Assembly: GCA_964565895.1 (NCBI GenBank)
Contig: CAZMGT010000011.1
Location: 1-64,000, forward strand
Length of the DNA stretch: 64,000 nucleotides
Source of the DNA: CAZMGT01 sp964565895
Lineage (GTDB): Bacteria > Armatimonadota > Zipacnadia > UBA1398 > CAZMGT01
Reading direction: 5' to 3'
Below are positions 41,984 through 50,659 of the stretch, piece after piece. The notes beneath the pieces were generated by a model. The model did not search any database and was not told the DNA's origin. It saw nothing but the letters and a program-made list of their open reading frames with translations. Numbering within the stretch: the stretch's first letter is position 1; each line of letters opens with the position of its first letter. The translations under genes and the position numbers were made by a program.

Positions 41984-43245
41984 TGGTTCGGGTAACTCGT
42001 TGCGCTAACGGCCTCACTGTGGTCAGTGAGAGCGTTCCCGACGCGCGATCGGCCACGGTGGGGTTTTACTTTGAGGTTGGCTCGCGCGACGAACCGGCGG
42101 GCCAGGCGGGCATCGCACACTTCCTGGAACACCTCGTATTTAAGGGAACATACAAGCGCAGCGCGCGGGAGATTGTGGAAGCGTTTGAGTCGCGCGGGGG
42201 CGATGTTAACGGCGAGACGGACCGCGAGCTGACGGCGTATTTCGGCCGCGTGCTCGCCGACGACCTGCCCTTGGCCGTGGAAGTCCTGGGGGATATGCTC
42301 TGCCACCCGCGGCTCGACCCGCGCGACATCAGCTTAGAGCTGGGCGTCGTCGCCGAGGAAATCAAGCGCTACGAGGACAGCCCGCACGAGCAGGTCCACG
42401 ACTATATCGCTCGCGCGCTATGGCCCTCAAGCGCGCTTGGGCGGCCGGTGCTCGGCGAGCTCGACGCTTTGCGCGCGCTCTCGCGCGACGATCTTCTTGA
42501 GTTTGTTAACAGCCGCTACATTCCGCAAAGGCTCATCGTCTCCGCGGCGGGGCGCATTTCGCACGACGAGCTGGTACGCCTGGCCGAGGAGCATTTCACG
42601 CGCGAGCCGCCCGACAGCCCCGCTTCCCCCGAGCGGCGCGCCGAGCTTGCCCCGGGCAATGTGCTGTGCTGCGAGAAGGACCTGGAGCAGGTGCACCTGT
42701 GCCTCGGCTGCCCCGGCTACCCCATGGGCGACGAGCGGCGGTTTGCCCTGGCCTTGGTGAACTCCGCGCTTGGGGGAACGGCCAGCTCGCGCCTGTTTCA
42801 GGAGGTGCGGGAAAAGCGGGGGCTGGTTTACTCCATCTGGTCCTACATCGTGCGGCTGACGGACACGGGCGCGCTGATCATCGCCATGGGGACGAGCGCG
42901 GAGAACGTGCCGCGGGTGCTGGAGGTCGTGCGCCGCGAGGCGGCGGACATCGCGCAGCGCGGGCTAAAGCCCGAGGAGCTGGAGAGGGCGCGGCGGCATG
43001 CGCAGGGAAGCCTAGTTTTGGCGCACGAGAACATTGCCGCGCGGCCGGGGTGGAACGTGCAGTCGCTGCGCGCCACGGGGCGGGTGATGAGCATTGACGA
43101 GATCGTGGCGCGCATTGGCGCGGTAACGAGGGAGGATACGGCGCGCGTCGCTGCGGAAACATTGGGCGCGGGGCCGCTGTGCGCTGCGGCGGTAGGGCCG
43201 GTGACGGAGGAGGAGCTCAAGCCGCTCGTCGCTCCGGTGTGCTAG
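41983..43245 (+). CDS. M16-family zinc peptidase (MlpA/PqqL-like)
   Basis: A 420-residue peptidase with the inverted zinc motif HFLEH (about 46-50), a downstream Glu in ETDRELTAYF, and the second-half LGCPGYPMGDERRFALALVNSALGG and SRLFQEVREKRGLVYSIWSY regions, as in Bacillus MlpA and the mitochondrial processing peptidase family. It lacks a signal peptide and is probably cytoplasmic. The GTG start overlaps the pnp stop by one base; dapB follows. The same pnp-M16 adjacency is known from Bacillus. Confidence 0.93.
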   Translation: MVRVTRCANGLTVVSESVPDARSATVGFYFEVGSRDEPAGQAGIAHFLEHLVFKGTYKRSAREIVEAFESRGGDVNGETDRELTAYFGRVLADDLPLAVEVLGDMLCHPRLDPRDISLELGVVAEEIKRYEDSPHEQVHDYIARALWPSSALGRPVLGELDALRALSRDDLLEFVNSRYIPQRLIVSAAGRISHDELVRLAEEHFTREPPDSPASPERRAELAPGNVLCCEKDLEQVHLCLGCPGYPMGDERRFALALVNSALGGTASSRLFQEVREKRGLVYSIWSYIVRLTDTGALIIAMGTSAENVPRVLEVVRREAADIAQRGLKPEELERARRHAQGSLVLAHENIAARPGWNVQSLRATGRVMSIDEIVARIGAVTREDTARVAAETLGAGPLCAAAVGPVTEEELKPLVAPVC

Positions 43246-43278
43246 CCCGGCCACGTTTGCGATGAGGAGTTGAGCGCG

Positions 43279-44076
43279 ATGGCCAACGGGACGATACGCG
43301 TGCTTGTCTGCGGGGCCGCGGGGCGCATGGGCCAGGAGACACTGCGCACCGTGGTGGACACGGAGGGCCTAGAGCTTGTCGGCGCGGTAGACGTGGTGCG
43401 CGTGGGCGAGTCGGTGGGCCAGCTCATCGGCCGGCACCAGGCGCTTGGGGTAAAGATCGACTCCGTGCTGGGCAACGCTTTGGCGGCAACGAGGCCCGAT
43501 GTCATGGTCGACTTCTGCCAGCCCGTGGAGGCCGCGGCAGCCAACTTCCGCCAGGCGGTGGCCGCCGGCGTGAGGCCCGTGGTGGGCACCTCGGGCTGGA
43601 CGCCCGAGCTTGTCGCAGAGGTCGCGCAGCTATGCGCCGAGCACAAAGTGGGGGCGATTATCGCCCCGAACTTCGCCATCGGCGCGGTGCTCATGATGAA
43701 GTGCGCGGCGCTCGTGGCCAAGTATATGCCCGCCGTGGAGATCATCGAGATGCACCACGACCGCAAGCTGGACGCCCCCTCGGGCACGGCCATGCGCACG
43801 GCGGAGCTCATTGCCGAGGCCGGCGCGCGGAGCGTGGCCGAGCAGGGCGCGGGCGAGGGGTTCCGTGGCGGAACGTGCCAAGGTGTGCGCATTCATTCCG
43901 TGCGCCTGCCCGGGCTGCTCGCCCACCAGGCGGTTGTTTTCGGCGAGCTCGGGCAAACGCTGACCATTCGCCACGACTCCATCTCGCGCGAGTGTTTCAT
44001 GCCCGGCGTGGTCCTTGCCTGCCGCAAGGTAATGGAGCTGGACGAGCTCGTGTTTGGCCTGGAGAATCTGCTATAG
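43279..44076 (+). CDS. dapB: 4-hydroxy-tetrahydrodipicolinate reductase
   Basis: A 265-residue NAD(P)H-dependent reductase of the diaminopimelate/lysine pathway. The nucleotide-binding loop VCGAAGRMGQE opens it; VMVDFCQPVEAAAAN, the catalytic EIIEMHHDRKLDAPSGTA (His and Lys) and a C-terminal FGELGQTLTIRHDS complete it. ATG 43279 has GAGGAG nine bases upstream; a TTG at 43270 in frame would add three residues. It is placed between the M16 gene and asd, where sporulating Firmicutes carry dipicolinate synthase genes. Confidence 0.95.
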   Translation: MANGTIRVLVCGAAGRMGQETLRTVVDTEGLELVGAVDVVRVGESVGQLIGRHQALGVKIDSVLGNALAATRPDVMVDFCQPVEAAAANFRQAVAAGVRPVVGTSGWTPELVAEVAQLCAEHKVGAIIAPNFAIGAVLMMKCAALVAKYMPAVEIIEMHHDRKLDAPSGTAMRTAELIAEAGARSVAEQGAGEGFRGGTCQGVRIHSVRLPGLLAHQAVVFGELGQTLTIRHDSISRECFMPGVVLACRKVMELDELVFGLENLL

Positions 44077-44127
44077 CGCGCGTTTCCGCGATTTTTAGCA
44101 AAGCAAGCGAAGCAGGGGAAGGAGAGC

Positions 44128-45144
44128 ATGGCCATGGGGCTTAACGTCGCCGTTGTCGGCTTCGGGCTTGTTGGCAAAACAATGGTGCGCGTGCTAAAGG
44201 AGCGCCGCTTCCCGGTGGACAAGCTAAAGATCCTCGCCCGCTCCACGCGCGACGAGGAGCTGGATGGGGAGACGTATCACGTAAAGCAAATCTCCGAGGA
44301 GGAGTTTGAAGGCGTTGACCTGGCCCTGTTTGCCGGCTCGGAGGGCGTCGGCGGGGCAAGCGCCACCTATGCGCCGGTTGCTGTGGAAAACGGCGCCGTG
44401 GTTATCGACAACTCAAGCACGTTCCGCATGGAGCCGGATGTGCCTCTCGTTGTCCCCGAGGTAAACTTCGAGGCCATTCCCAAGGGCTGTCAACTTATCG
44501 CAAACCCTAACTGCTCCACGATTCAAATGGTCGTGGCCCTTGCTCCTCTGCGCCGCTTTGGGATAAAGCGCGTGGTGGTGAGCACCTATCAGTCGGTCTC
44601 CGGCTGGGGGACGAAGGCCATGGAGCAGCTCACGGAGCAGACGCGAGCCATCCTCGCCGGCGAACAGCCGCAGGTGGACAGCGCCGTGTTCCCGCACCAA
44701 ATCGCGTTTAACGTCTTGCCGCACATTGACGTTATGCTCGACGACGGCTCGTGCAAGGAAGAGTGGAAGATGGTTCACGAGACGCGGAAGATTTTCGGCG
44801 AGGAAAACCTGCCCATCAGCGCGACGACGGTGCGCGTGCCTGTATATGTGGGCCACGCCGAGGCGGTTAACGTGGAGCTGGAGCAGCCGCTGAGCGCCGC
44901 GCAGGCGCGCGAGGTGCTCGCCCAGGCGGAGGGCGTGGAGGTCATCGACGACCCGCAGGCCGCGCGCTACCCCCTGTGCATCGAGGCCGCGGGCAGCGAC
45001 TTGGTTTACGTGGGGCGCATTCGCGAGGACCCCTCGGTGGAGCACGGGCTAAATATGTGGGTCGTCGCGGACAACCTGCGCAAGGGCGCAGCGACAAACG
45101 CCATTCAAATTGCTGAGAGGATGCTCCAGGCGGGCTACCTCTAA
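44128..45144 (+). CDS. asd: Aspartate-semialdehyde dehydrogenase
   Basis: A 338-residue NADPH enzyme at the branch to lysine, threonine and methionine. It has the N-terminal VAVVGFGLVGKTMVRVL nucleotide loop (GFGLVG in place of the common GATGxVG), DNSSTFRMEPDVPLVVPEVN, the catalytic Cys in IANPNCSTIQMV, STYQSVSGWG and the acid/base His in RVPVYVGHAEAVNVEL. ATG 44128 follows GGAAGGAGAG. The family identity is firm; the altered loop is a mild oddity. Confidence 0.95.
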   Translation: MAMGLNVAVVGFGLVGKTMVRVLKERRFPVDKLKILARSTRDEELDGETYHVKQISEEEFEGVDLALFAGSEGVGGASATYAPVAVENGAVVIDNSSTFRMEPDVPLVVPEVNFEAIPKGCQLIANPNCSTIQMVVALAPLRRFGIKRVVVSTYQSVSGWGTKAMEQLTEQTRAILAGEQPQVDSAVFPHQIAFNVLPHIDVMLDDGSCKEEWKMVHETRKIFGEENLPISATTVRVPVYVGHAEAVNVELEQPLSAAQAREVLAQAEGVEVIDDPQAARYPLCIEAAGSDLVYVGRIREDPSVEHGLNMWVVADNLRKGAATNAIQIAERMLQAGYL

Positions 45145-45224
45145 GCGGGACATCGGCGCAGGAGTTATCCCCGCGACGCAGAAAACAGTTTTGCCTGTGC
45201 AACCCGGGCAAGGGGTGAGCCGAC

Positions 45225-46124
45225 ATGCCGGAGATGCCCTATCTCCTTACCGCTATGGTCACGCCGTTTACCGAGCAGTATGAGCTGGACGTGCCACGCG
45301 CCAGGGAGCTTGCCCGCAAGCTTGTGCAAGAGGGCTCCGATGGCCTGGTGGTTACGGGAACCACGGGCGAGTCGCCCACGCTGAGTAAAGAGGAAAAACT
45401 TGCCCTGTATGAGGCGGTTAAGGAGGAGGTGGGCGAGGAAGTTTGCGTCGTCGCGGGGACCGGCGGAAACAACACCGCGGCGAGCGTGGAGCTTACCGAG
45501 GCCGCGGAAAACACGGGCGTGGACATGATCATGGCCGTTGTCCCGTACTACAACAAGCCCTCGGCGGAGGGCCTTTACGAGCACTTTAAGGCCATTGCCC
45601 AGGCGACGAAGCTTCCCGTGATCCTCTACAACGTCCCCTCGCGCACGGGGTCGAACATGTCCGCGAAAACGGTGGCCCAGCTCGCGCGCGATGTGCCAAA
45701 CATCGTCGCCGTAAAGGAAGCCTCGGGAGACATGCAGCAGGTGGCCGATATTCGCGCGCAAACGCCGGAGGAATTTGTCATTTACTCGGGCAACGACGGC
45801 GACACGCTGCCCATCCTCGCCCTGGGGGGCCGGGGGGTAATTAGCGTCGCCTCGCACATTGTCGGCCGCGAGCTGCGGGAGATGATCGACAGCTTCCACC
45901 GGGGCGAGGCGAAGCGCGCGCTTGAGCTGCACCTTAAGCTGCTGCCCATTTTCAAGGCCTGCTTTGTGCCCGGGTCGCCCAACCCTTGTCCCGTTAAGGC
46001 TGCGTTGCGCATGGTGGGGTTCGATGTCGGCCCGCCGCGCTTGCCTCTCGTCGAGCCGAACGCGGAGCAGAAAACCGCTATTCGCGACGCGCTTTGCGCC
46101 TTTGGCTTGGAAGTGTGCGCATGA
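45225..46124 (+). CDS. dapA: 4-hydroxy-tetrahydrodipicolinate synthase
   Basis: A 299-residue class I aldolase condensing pyruvate and aspartate semialdehyde. Motifs: GLVVTGTTGESPTLS (the substrate Thr-Thr pair), VVPYYNKPSAEGLYEHF (catalytic Tyr), LYNVPSRTG and the Schiff-base Lys in IVAVKEASGD, then YSGNDGDTLPIL. Its TGA overlaps the ATG of the RNase J gene. Upstream neighbours are dapB and asd, so three successive steps are adjacent. Confidence 0.96.
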   Translation: MPEMPYLLTAMVTPFTEQYELDVPRARELARKLVQEGSDGLVVTGTTGESPTLSKEEKLALYEAVKEEVGEEVCVVAGTGGNNTAASVELTEAAENTGVDMIMAVVPYYNKPSAEGLYEHFKAIAQATKLPVILYNVPSRTGSNMSAKTVAQLARDVPNIVAVKEASGDMQQVADIRAQTPEEFVIYSGNDGDTLPILALGGRGVISVASHIVGRELREMIDSFHRGEAKRALELHLKLLPIFKACFVPGSPNPCPVKAALRMVGFDVGPPRLPLVEPNAEQKTAIRDALCAFGLEVCA

Positions 46125-47821
46125 CTGACCGCAGTGCGCTGCGCCTGACGTTTCTCGGCGGCGTCGGCGAAATTGGAAAAAACACGAGCGTTTTCGAATG
46201 CGGCGACGATATGATCGTCGTCGACGCCGGGGTTAAGTTTCCGGAGAGCGACCAGTTCGGCGTCGACGTGGTCATTCCCGACTACAGCTACCTTAAGCAA
46301 AACGAAGAGCGCATTCGCGGGCTAGTCCTCACCCACGGGCACGAGGACCACCTTGGGGCGATCCCCTACCTCGTGCGGGCAATCAAGCCCCCGCCGGTAT
46401 ATGGCACGAGGCTTACCCTGGGACTCATGCGCGCCAAGCTCAGCGAGTGGGACGACGTGCCCGAGATCGAGGCGCATGAGGTAAAGGCCGGCGACGTTAT
46501 CCGCTTGGGGTGCTTTGAGATCGAGTTCATCCACGTCAACCACAGTATTCCCGATAGCTGCGGGCTGGCGATCACCACGCCCGTGGGGATCATCGTGCAC
46601 TCCGGCGACTTTAAGTTCGACCAGTCGCCCATTGACCTGCGCCCGCTAGACCTGGCGCGGTTCGCGTATTACGGCGAGCGCGGCGTGCTTGCGTTTATCT
46701 CGGACTCCACAAACGTGGAAAAGCCCGGCTACGTGGCCTCGGAGCGCACCGTGGGCGAAGTGTTTCGGAGGATTTTCGAGGAGGCCCCGGGGCGCGTGCT
46801 CATCGCCACGTTTGCCTCGAACATCCACCGCATCCAGCAGGTAATCGACGTCTCCATGCTCACCGGGCGCAAGGTGTGCGTAGACGGGCGGAGCATGGTG
46901 GACAACGTTAAGGTCGCCTGCGAGCTGGGCTATCTGCGCTTTCCCGACGACGTGCGTATCGGCCACGGCGAGCTAGACGAGTATGACCCGCGCCAGATAA
47001 CGATCATCACCACAGGGAGCCAGGGCGAGCCGATGGCCGCGCTGAGCCGCATGGCCGTGGGCGAGCACCCCAAGATTAAGGTGCAGCCGGGCGACACGGT
47101 GATTATGTCCGCCACGCCTATTCCGGGAAACGAAGGGCTTATTTGGCGGACGATTAACAATCTGTTCCGCCTCGGGGCAAACGTCATCTACAGCGCGATC
47201 GAGGACGTGCACGTCTCGGGCCACGCCAACCAGGAGGAGCTGAAGATGCTCCTCAGCGTGGTGAGGCCGAAGTTCGTTATTCCGTTTCACGGCGAGCGGC
47301 GGCACCAGCATTATTACCGGCGGATGGCTCGCGAGCTGGGCATTCCCGAGGAGCGCATTTTCCTCCTCGAGCCCTACGAGGTGCTGGAGATTACCCCGGA
47401 CGAGGCGCGCGTGGTGGAGCGCGTGGGCGAGGCGCCCGTGCTCGTGGACGGCGGGACGGTGGGCGACGTGGGCGCCGCCGTGCTGAGGGAGCGGCGCAAG
47501 CTGTCCGAAGACGGAATCGTCTTCGTCTCCGCGGCGGTGAACACGGCCACGGGGGAGATCGTAGACGGCCCGGCGATCGAGACCGCGGGGTTCGTCTACG
47601 TGCCGGAGTCCGAGGAGCTGGTAGACGAGGCGCTGGATTGCGTGGCCGAGGTTGTTGAGGAGGCCGGGCCGGGGGCGGGGTTTGAGGAGCTGGAGGCCGC
47701 CGTGCGCCGCAGACTGAGCAGGCTGTTTGAGCAACGCGTGGGGCGCGAGCCCATTGTTGTGGCGACGATTCTCGAAGTCTCCCCCGAGCGGTTGCAGGGC
47801 CGCGGGGGCGGGGAGCAATAG
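46121..47821 (+). CDS. rnj: Ribonuclease J
   Basis: A 566-residue metallo-beta-lactamase/beta-CASP ribonuclease with endo and 5'-3' exo activity. The zinc motif HGHEDH lies at residues 72-77, with GGVGEIGKNTSVFE at the start, then IPDSCGLAI, HSGDFKFDQSP, ISDSTNVEKPGYVASE and the beta-CASP TGSQGEPMAALSRM and FHGERRHQHYYRRMA. The C-terminal domain of RNase J is present. ATG 46121 overlaps the dapA stop (ATGA). The location after dapA mirrors Bacillus rnjB. Together with PNPase it would supply the main mRNA decay exonucleases. Confidence 0.95.
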   Translation: MTDRSALRLTFLGGVGEIGKNTSVFECGDDMIVVDAGVKFPESDQFGVDVVIPDYSYLKQNEERIRGLVLTHGHEDHLGAIPYLVRAIKPPPVYGTRLTLGLMRAKLSEWDDVPEIEAHEVKAGDVIRLGCFEIEFIHVNHSIPDSCGLAITTPVGIIVHSGDFKFDQSPIDLRPLDLARFAYYGERGVLAFISDSTNVEKPGYVASERTVGEVFRRIFEEAPGRVLIATFASNIHRIQQVIDVSMLTGRKVCVDGRSMVDNVKVACELGYLRFPDDVRIGHGELDEYDPRQITIITTGSQGEPMAALSRMAVGEHPKIKVQPGDTVIMSATPIPGNEGLIWRTINNLFRLGANVIYSAIEDVHVSGHANQEELKMLLSVVRPKFVIPFHGERRHQHYYRRMARELGIPEERIFLLEPYEVLEITPDEARVVERVGEAPVLVDGGTVGDVGAAVLRERRKLSEDGIVFVSAAVNTATGEIVDGPAIETAGFVYVPESEELVDEALDCVAEVVEEAGPGAGFEELEAAVRRRLSRLFEQRVGREPIVVATILEVSPERLQGRGGGEQ

Positions 47822-47856
47822 GGCCCGCCTGCCCTGCGGAGAGAGGAGAGAGCGAG

Positions 47857-48855
47857 GTGCCCAAGGTCGTCGTCGGCTTTGGCCCAAAGCAGCGCGCGCG
47901 GCACTTCCGCGAGGAGGCCCAGCGCATCCTCGAGAGCTTCGCCACAGAGATCGTCTATCGCGAAAGCGACGAGCCGTGGAGCGAGGAGGAGAAGGCCCGG
48001 GTTCTGCGCGACGCCGAGGCGTATATTACCGGCTGGGGCGACGGGCCGCTTACCGAGCGGGTGATCGACGCCGCACAGCGCCTGCGCATCGTAGCCCTTG
48101 TCGGCTCAAGCGTGCGCCATCTCTGCCCGGAGGCGCTCTTTGCGCGGGGGATACACCTCACGAACACGGCCAAGGCCGTGGGCGACACGGTGGCCGAGTT
48201 TACCCTGGGGATGATCCTCGCCTGGTGCCACCTTCTGCCGGAGTGGGACCGCGTGACGCGGGCCGGGGGATGGCGCGCGGAGTATCGCTGGCCCAAGTGG
48301 GACCTTACCGGCAAGACGGTGGGGCTGATCGGCTGCGGGGCCATCGGCCGGCGGGTGGTGGAGCTGCTCGCGCCGTTTCGCTGCAAGATCCTCGTCGCCG
48401 ACCCGTATTTGCCCGACGAGGTCGCCGCGGAGCTTGGCGTGGAGAAGGTGTCGCTTGAGCGCGCGCTCTCTGAGCCGGAGATTATCTCCGTTCACGCCGG
48501 CTCGACGGAGGAGACCTATCATATGATCGGGCGCGAGCAGCTTGACCTGATTAAGGACAATGCCATTTTGATTAACACGGCACGCGGGGCGATTTTCGAC
48601 GAGCAGGCGCTGGCCGAGAAGCTCAACGAGGGAAAGATCCGCGCCGCGCTGGACGTATTCGAAGAGGAGCCACTGCCCCAAGATAGTCCGCTGCGGGGCC
48701 TGCCCAATGTGCTCATCTCGCCGCACCTCGCCGCGTATTCCGAGGAGATGCTCCGGCGGGTAGGGATCGCTGCGGCGGAGGACGTGAAGCGGTTTTTTGA
48801 AGGAAAGCCACCTCTGAACACCGTAACGCCAGAGATGGTCAAACGGATGACCTAG
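47857..48855 (+). CDS. D-isomer 2-hydroxyacid dehydrogenase family protein
   Basis: A 332-residue NAD-dependent dehydrogenase of the SerA/glycerate dehydrogenase type. The Rossmann loop KTVGLIGCGAIGRRVVELL (about 150-168), the catalytic Arg in NTARGAIFDEQAL, the Glu in DVFEEEPLP and the His in LISPHLAAYSEEM are all visible. There is no C-terminal ACT domain, so it is less likely the main phosphoglycerate dehydrogenase; the substrate is not fixed. GTG start at 47857 preceded by a GAGAGGAGAG site, 35 bases after the RNase J stop. Confidence 0.9.
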   Translation: MPKVVVGFGPKQRARHFREEAQRILESFATEIVYRESDEPWSEEEKARVLRDAEAYITGWGDGPLTERVIDAAQRLRIVALVGSSVRHLCPEALFARGIHLTNTAKAVGDTVAEFTLGMILAWCHLLPEWDRVTRAGGWRAEYRWPKWDLTGKTVGLIGCGAIGRRVVELLAPFRCKILVADPYLPDEVAAELGVEKVSLERALSEPEIISVHAGSTEETYHMIGREQLDLIKDNAILINTARGAIFDEQALAEKLNEGKIRAALDVFEEEPLPQDSPLRGLPNVLISPHLAAYSEEMLRRVGIAAAEDVKRFFEGKPPLNTVTPEMVKRMT

Positions 48856-48883
48856 CCCCTTTCCCTGGCGGCGGGAGAAGGCC

Positions 48884-50632
48884 ATGCGCGCGCTGTTCCG
48901 TCTGCTCTCCTATCATCTGCGGCACAAGTGGCTGCTTGCCCTGGGCTTTCTCTTTTCGCTTTTGGGCACGGGCTTCGGCGTGCTTACCCCGCAGGTGTTT
49001 CGCGTGGTAATCGATCGTGCGCTAGACCCCGCGGGCGCGGGCCTGCGCAGCATCCCCTGGCTGGCGCTGGCGATCATTGGCCTGGCCCTGGCGCGCGGGG
49101 CGCTGCAGTTTGGGCGCATGGTCGCCGTGGAAACCGCTGCCCAGCGCGTGTTGCGCAGCCTGCGCAACGACCTGTTCGAGCACCTGCAGAAGCTTTCGTT
49201 TCGCTTCTTCGACACAGCGCGCACGGGCGACATCATCGCCCGGGCGACGAGCGACGCCGACGCCCTGCGCCGGTTCTTGGGGTTTGCCTCGTTTCAGCTT
49301 GTGGTCAGCGTAATTCAATTCGCCGCGGTGCTTGCCGTGTGCATTTGGATGGACTGGAAGCTGGCTCTTCTCGCTCTGGCCACCTCGCCTGTGCTCAGCC
49401 TGACTGCGTACCGCTTCGGCAGGCGCATCCGGCCAAAGTTTGAGCAAATTCGCCTGCAGATCGCCGACATGACCGCTGTGCTTCAGGAAAACCTGAGCGG
49501 GCTGCGCGTGGTGCGCACCTATGTCCGCGAGCAACACGAGATCGAAAAGTTCTGCGCCGAGGCGTTCGCCCTGCTCGAGCGAAACATCGAGGCCGCCGGG
49601 CTATGGGCATTTTACGGCCCGCTAATGAACCTCATCAGCTCCGTGGGCACGACGATAATCCTCTACTACGGCGGGTTGAAAATCGTCGCCGGGACGCTGA
49701 CCATGGGCGAGTTCGTGGCGTTTATGGGCTATTACTTCATGCTTGGCTGGCCCGTGCGCATTTTGGGCTTTGCCATCGTCATGAGCCAGGCGGCGATCGC
49801 CGCGGCGCAGCGCATCTTCGCCATTTTAGACACCGAGCCCGAGGTTCAGGACGCGCCGGACGCGATCGACCTCGACGAGGTGCGCGGCGAGGTGCGCTTT
49901 GAGAACGTCTCGTTTTCCTACACTGCAGACGGCCCGCCGGCGCTGAGCAACATTAACCTCGTCGTGCGCCCGGGCGAGTGCGTGGCCTTGCTCGGGGGCA
50001 CGGGCTCGGGGAAAACGACCCTGGTTAACCTTATCCCGCGCTTTTACGACCCTGACCAGGGCCGGGTGCTTATCGACGGTATTGATGTGCGCCGAATATC
50101 CCAGCGCAGCCTGCGCCGGCACGTGGGCTTTGTCCTGCAGGACACATTTTTGTTCTCGGCCACGCTGCGCGAGAACATCGCCTTCGCCAAGCCGGAGGCC
50201 ACGGAGGAAGAGATCCGCCAAGCGGCGGAGCGCGCCGCGCTTACCCCGTTCATCGAGTCGCTTGAGCACGGCTTAGAGACGGAGATCGGCGAGCGGGGGA
50301 TTAGCCTAAGCGGCGGACAGCGCCAGCGCCTGGCCATCGCCCGGGCGATACTCATTGACCCGGCGATTTTAATCCTCGACGACTGCACGTCGAGCGTAGA
50401 CGCGGCCACGGAGCAGGCGATCCAGCGCGCGCTGCAGGAGCTGATGCGCGGACGGACGACGTTTATCATCGCCCAGCGTCTGTCCACCGTGCGCAATGCA
50501 GACCGCATTGTCGTGCTCGAGGACGGGAAGATCGTGGAGCAGGGGAGGCACGAGGAGCTCGTTGCCCGGGGCGGGCGCTATGTCGAGATTCTGCGCGCGC
50601 ACAGGGGCATTGTCGAGCCCGCCGCGGGCTAG
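48884..50632 (+). CDS. ABC transporter, fused membrane/ATPase half-exporter A (degenerate catalytic Glu)
   Basis: A 582-residue half-transporter: six transmembrane helices (about 1-320) and an ATPase domain with Walker A GGTGSGKT (371-378), Q-loop LQDTFLFSATLREN, a complete signature LSGGQRQR (S at 476) and Walker B ILILDD, where the catalytic Glu is Asp (D500). This is the pattern of the impaired-site partner in heterodimeric exporters such as TM287 and BmrC. Genes A and B are 27 bases apart and will form one exporter; the substrate (lipid, drug or peptide) is unknown. ATG 48884 follows GGGAGAAGG. Confidence 0.93.
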   Translation: MRALFRLLSYHLRHKWLLALGFLFSLLGTGFGVLTPQVFRVVIDRALDPAGAGLRSIPWLALAIIGLALARGALQFGRMVAVETAAQRVLRSLRNDLFEHLQKLSFRFFDTARTGDIIARATSDADALRRFLGFASFQLVVSVIQFAAVLAVCIWMDWKLALLALATSPVLSLTAYRFGRRIRPKFEQIRLQIADMTAVLQENLSGLRVVRTYVREQHEIEKFCAEAFALLERNIEAAGLWAFYGPLMNLISSVGTTIILYYGGLKIVAGTLTMGEFVAFMGYYFMLGWPVRILGFAIVMSQAAIAAAQRIFAILDTEPEVQDAPDAIDLDEVRGEVRFENVSFSYTADGPPALSNINLVVRPGECVALLGGTGSGKTTLVNLIPRFYDPDQGRVLIDGIDVRRISQRSLRRHVGFVLQDTFLFSATLRENIAFAKPEATEEEIRQAAERAALTPFIESLEHGLETEIGERGISLSGGQRQRLAIARAILIDPAILILDDCTSSVDAATEQAIQRALQELMRGRTTFIIAQRLSTVRNADRIVVLEDGKIVEQGRHEELVARGGRYVEILRAHRGIVEPAAG

Positions 50633-50659
50633 GGCGCGTAGGAAGGCGGCTAGCAGACG

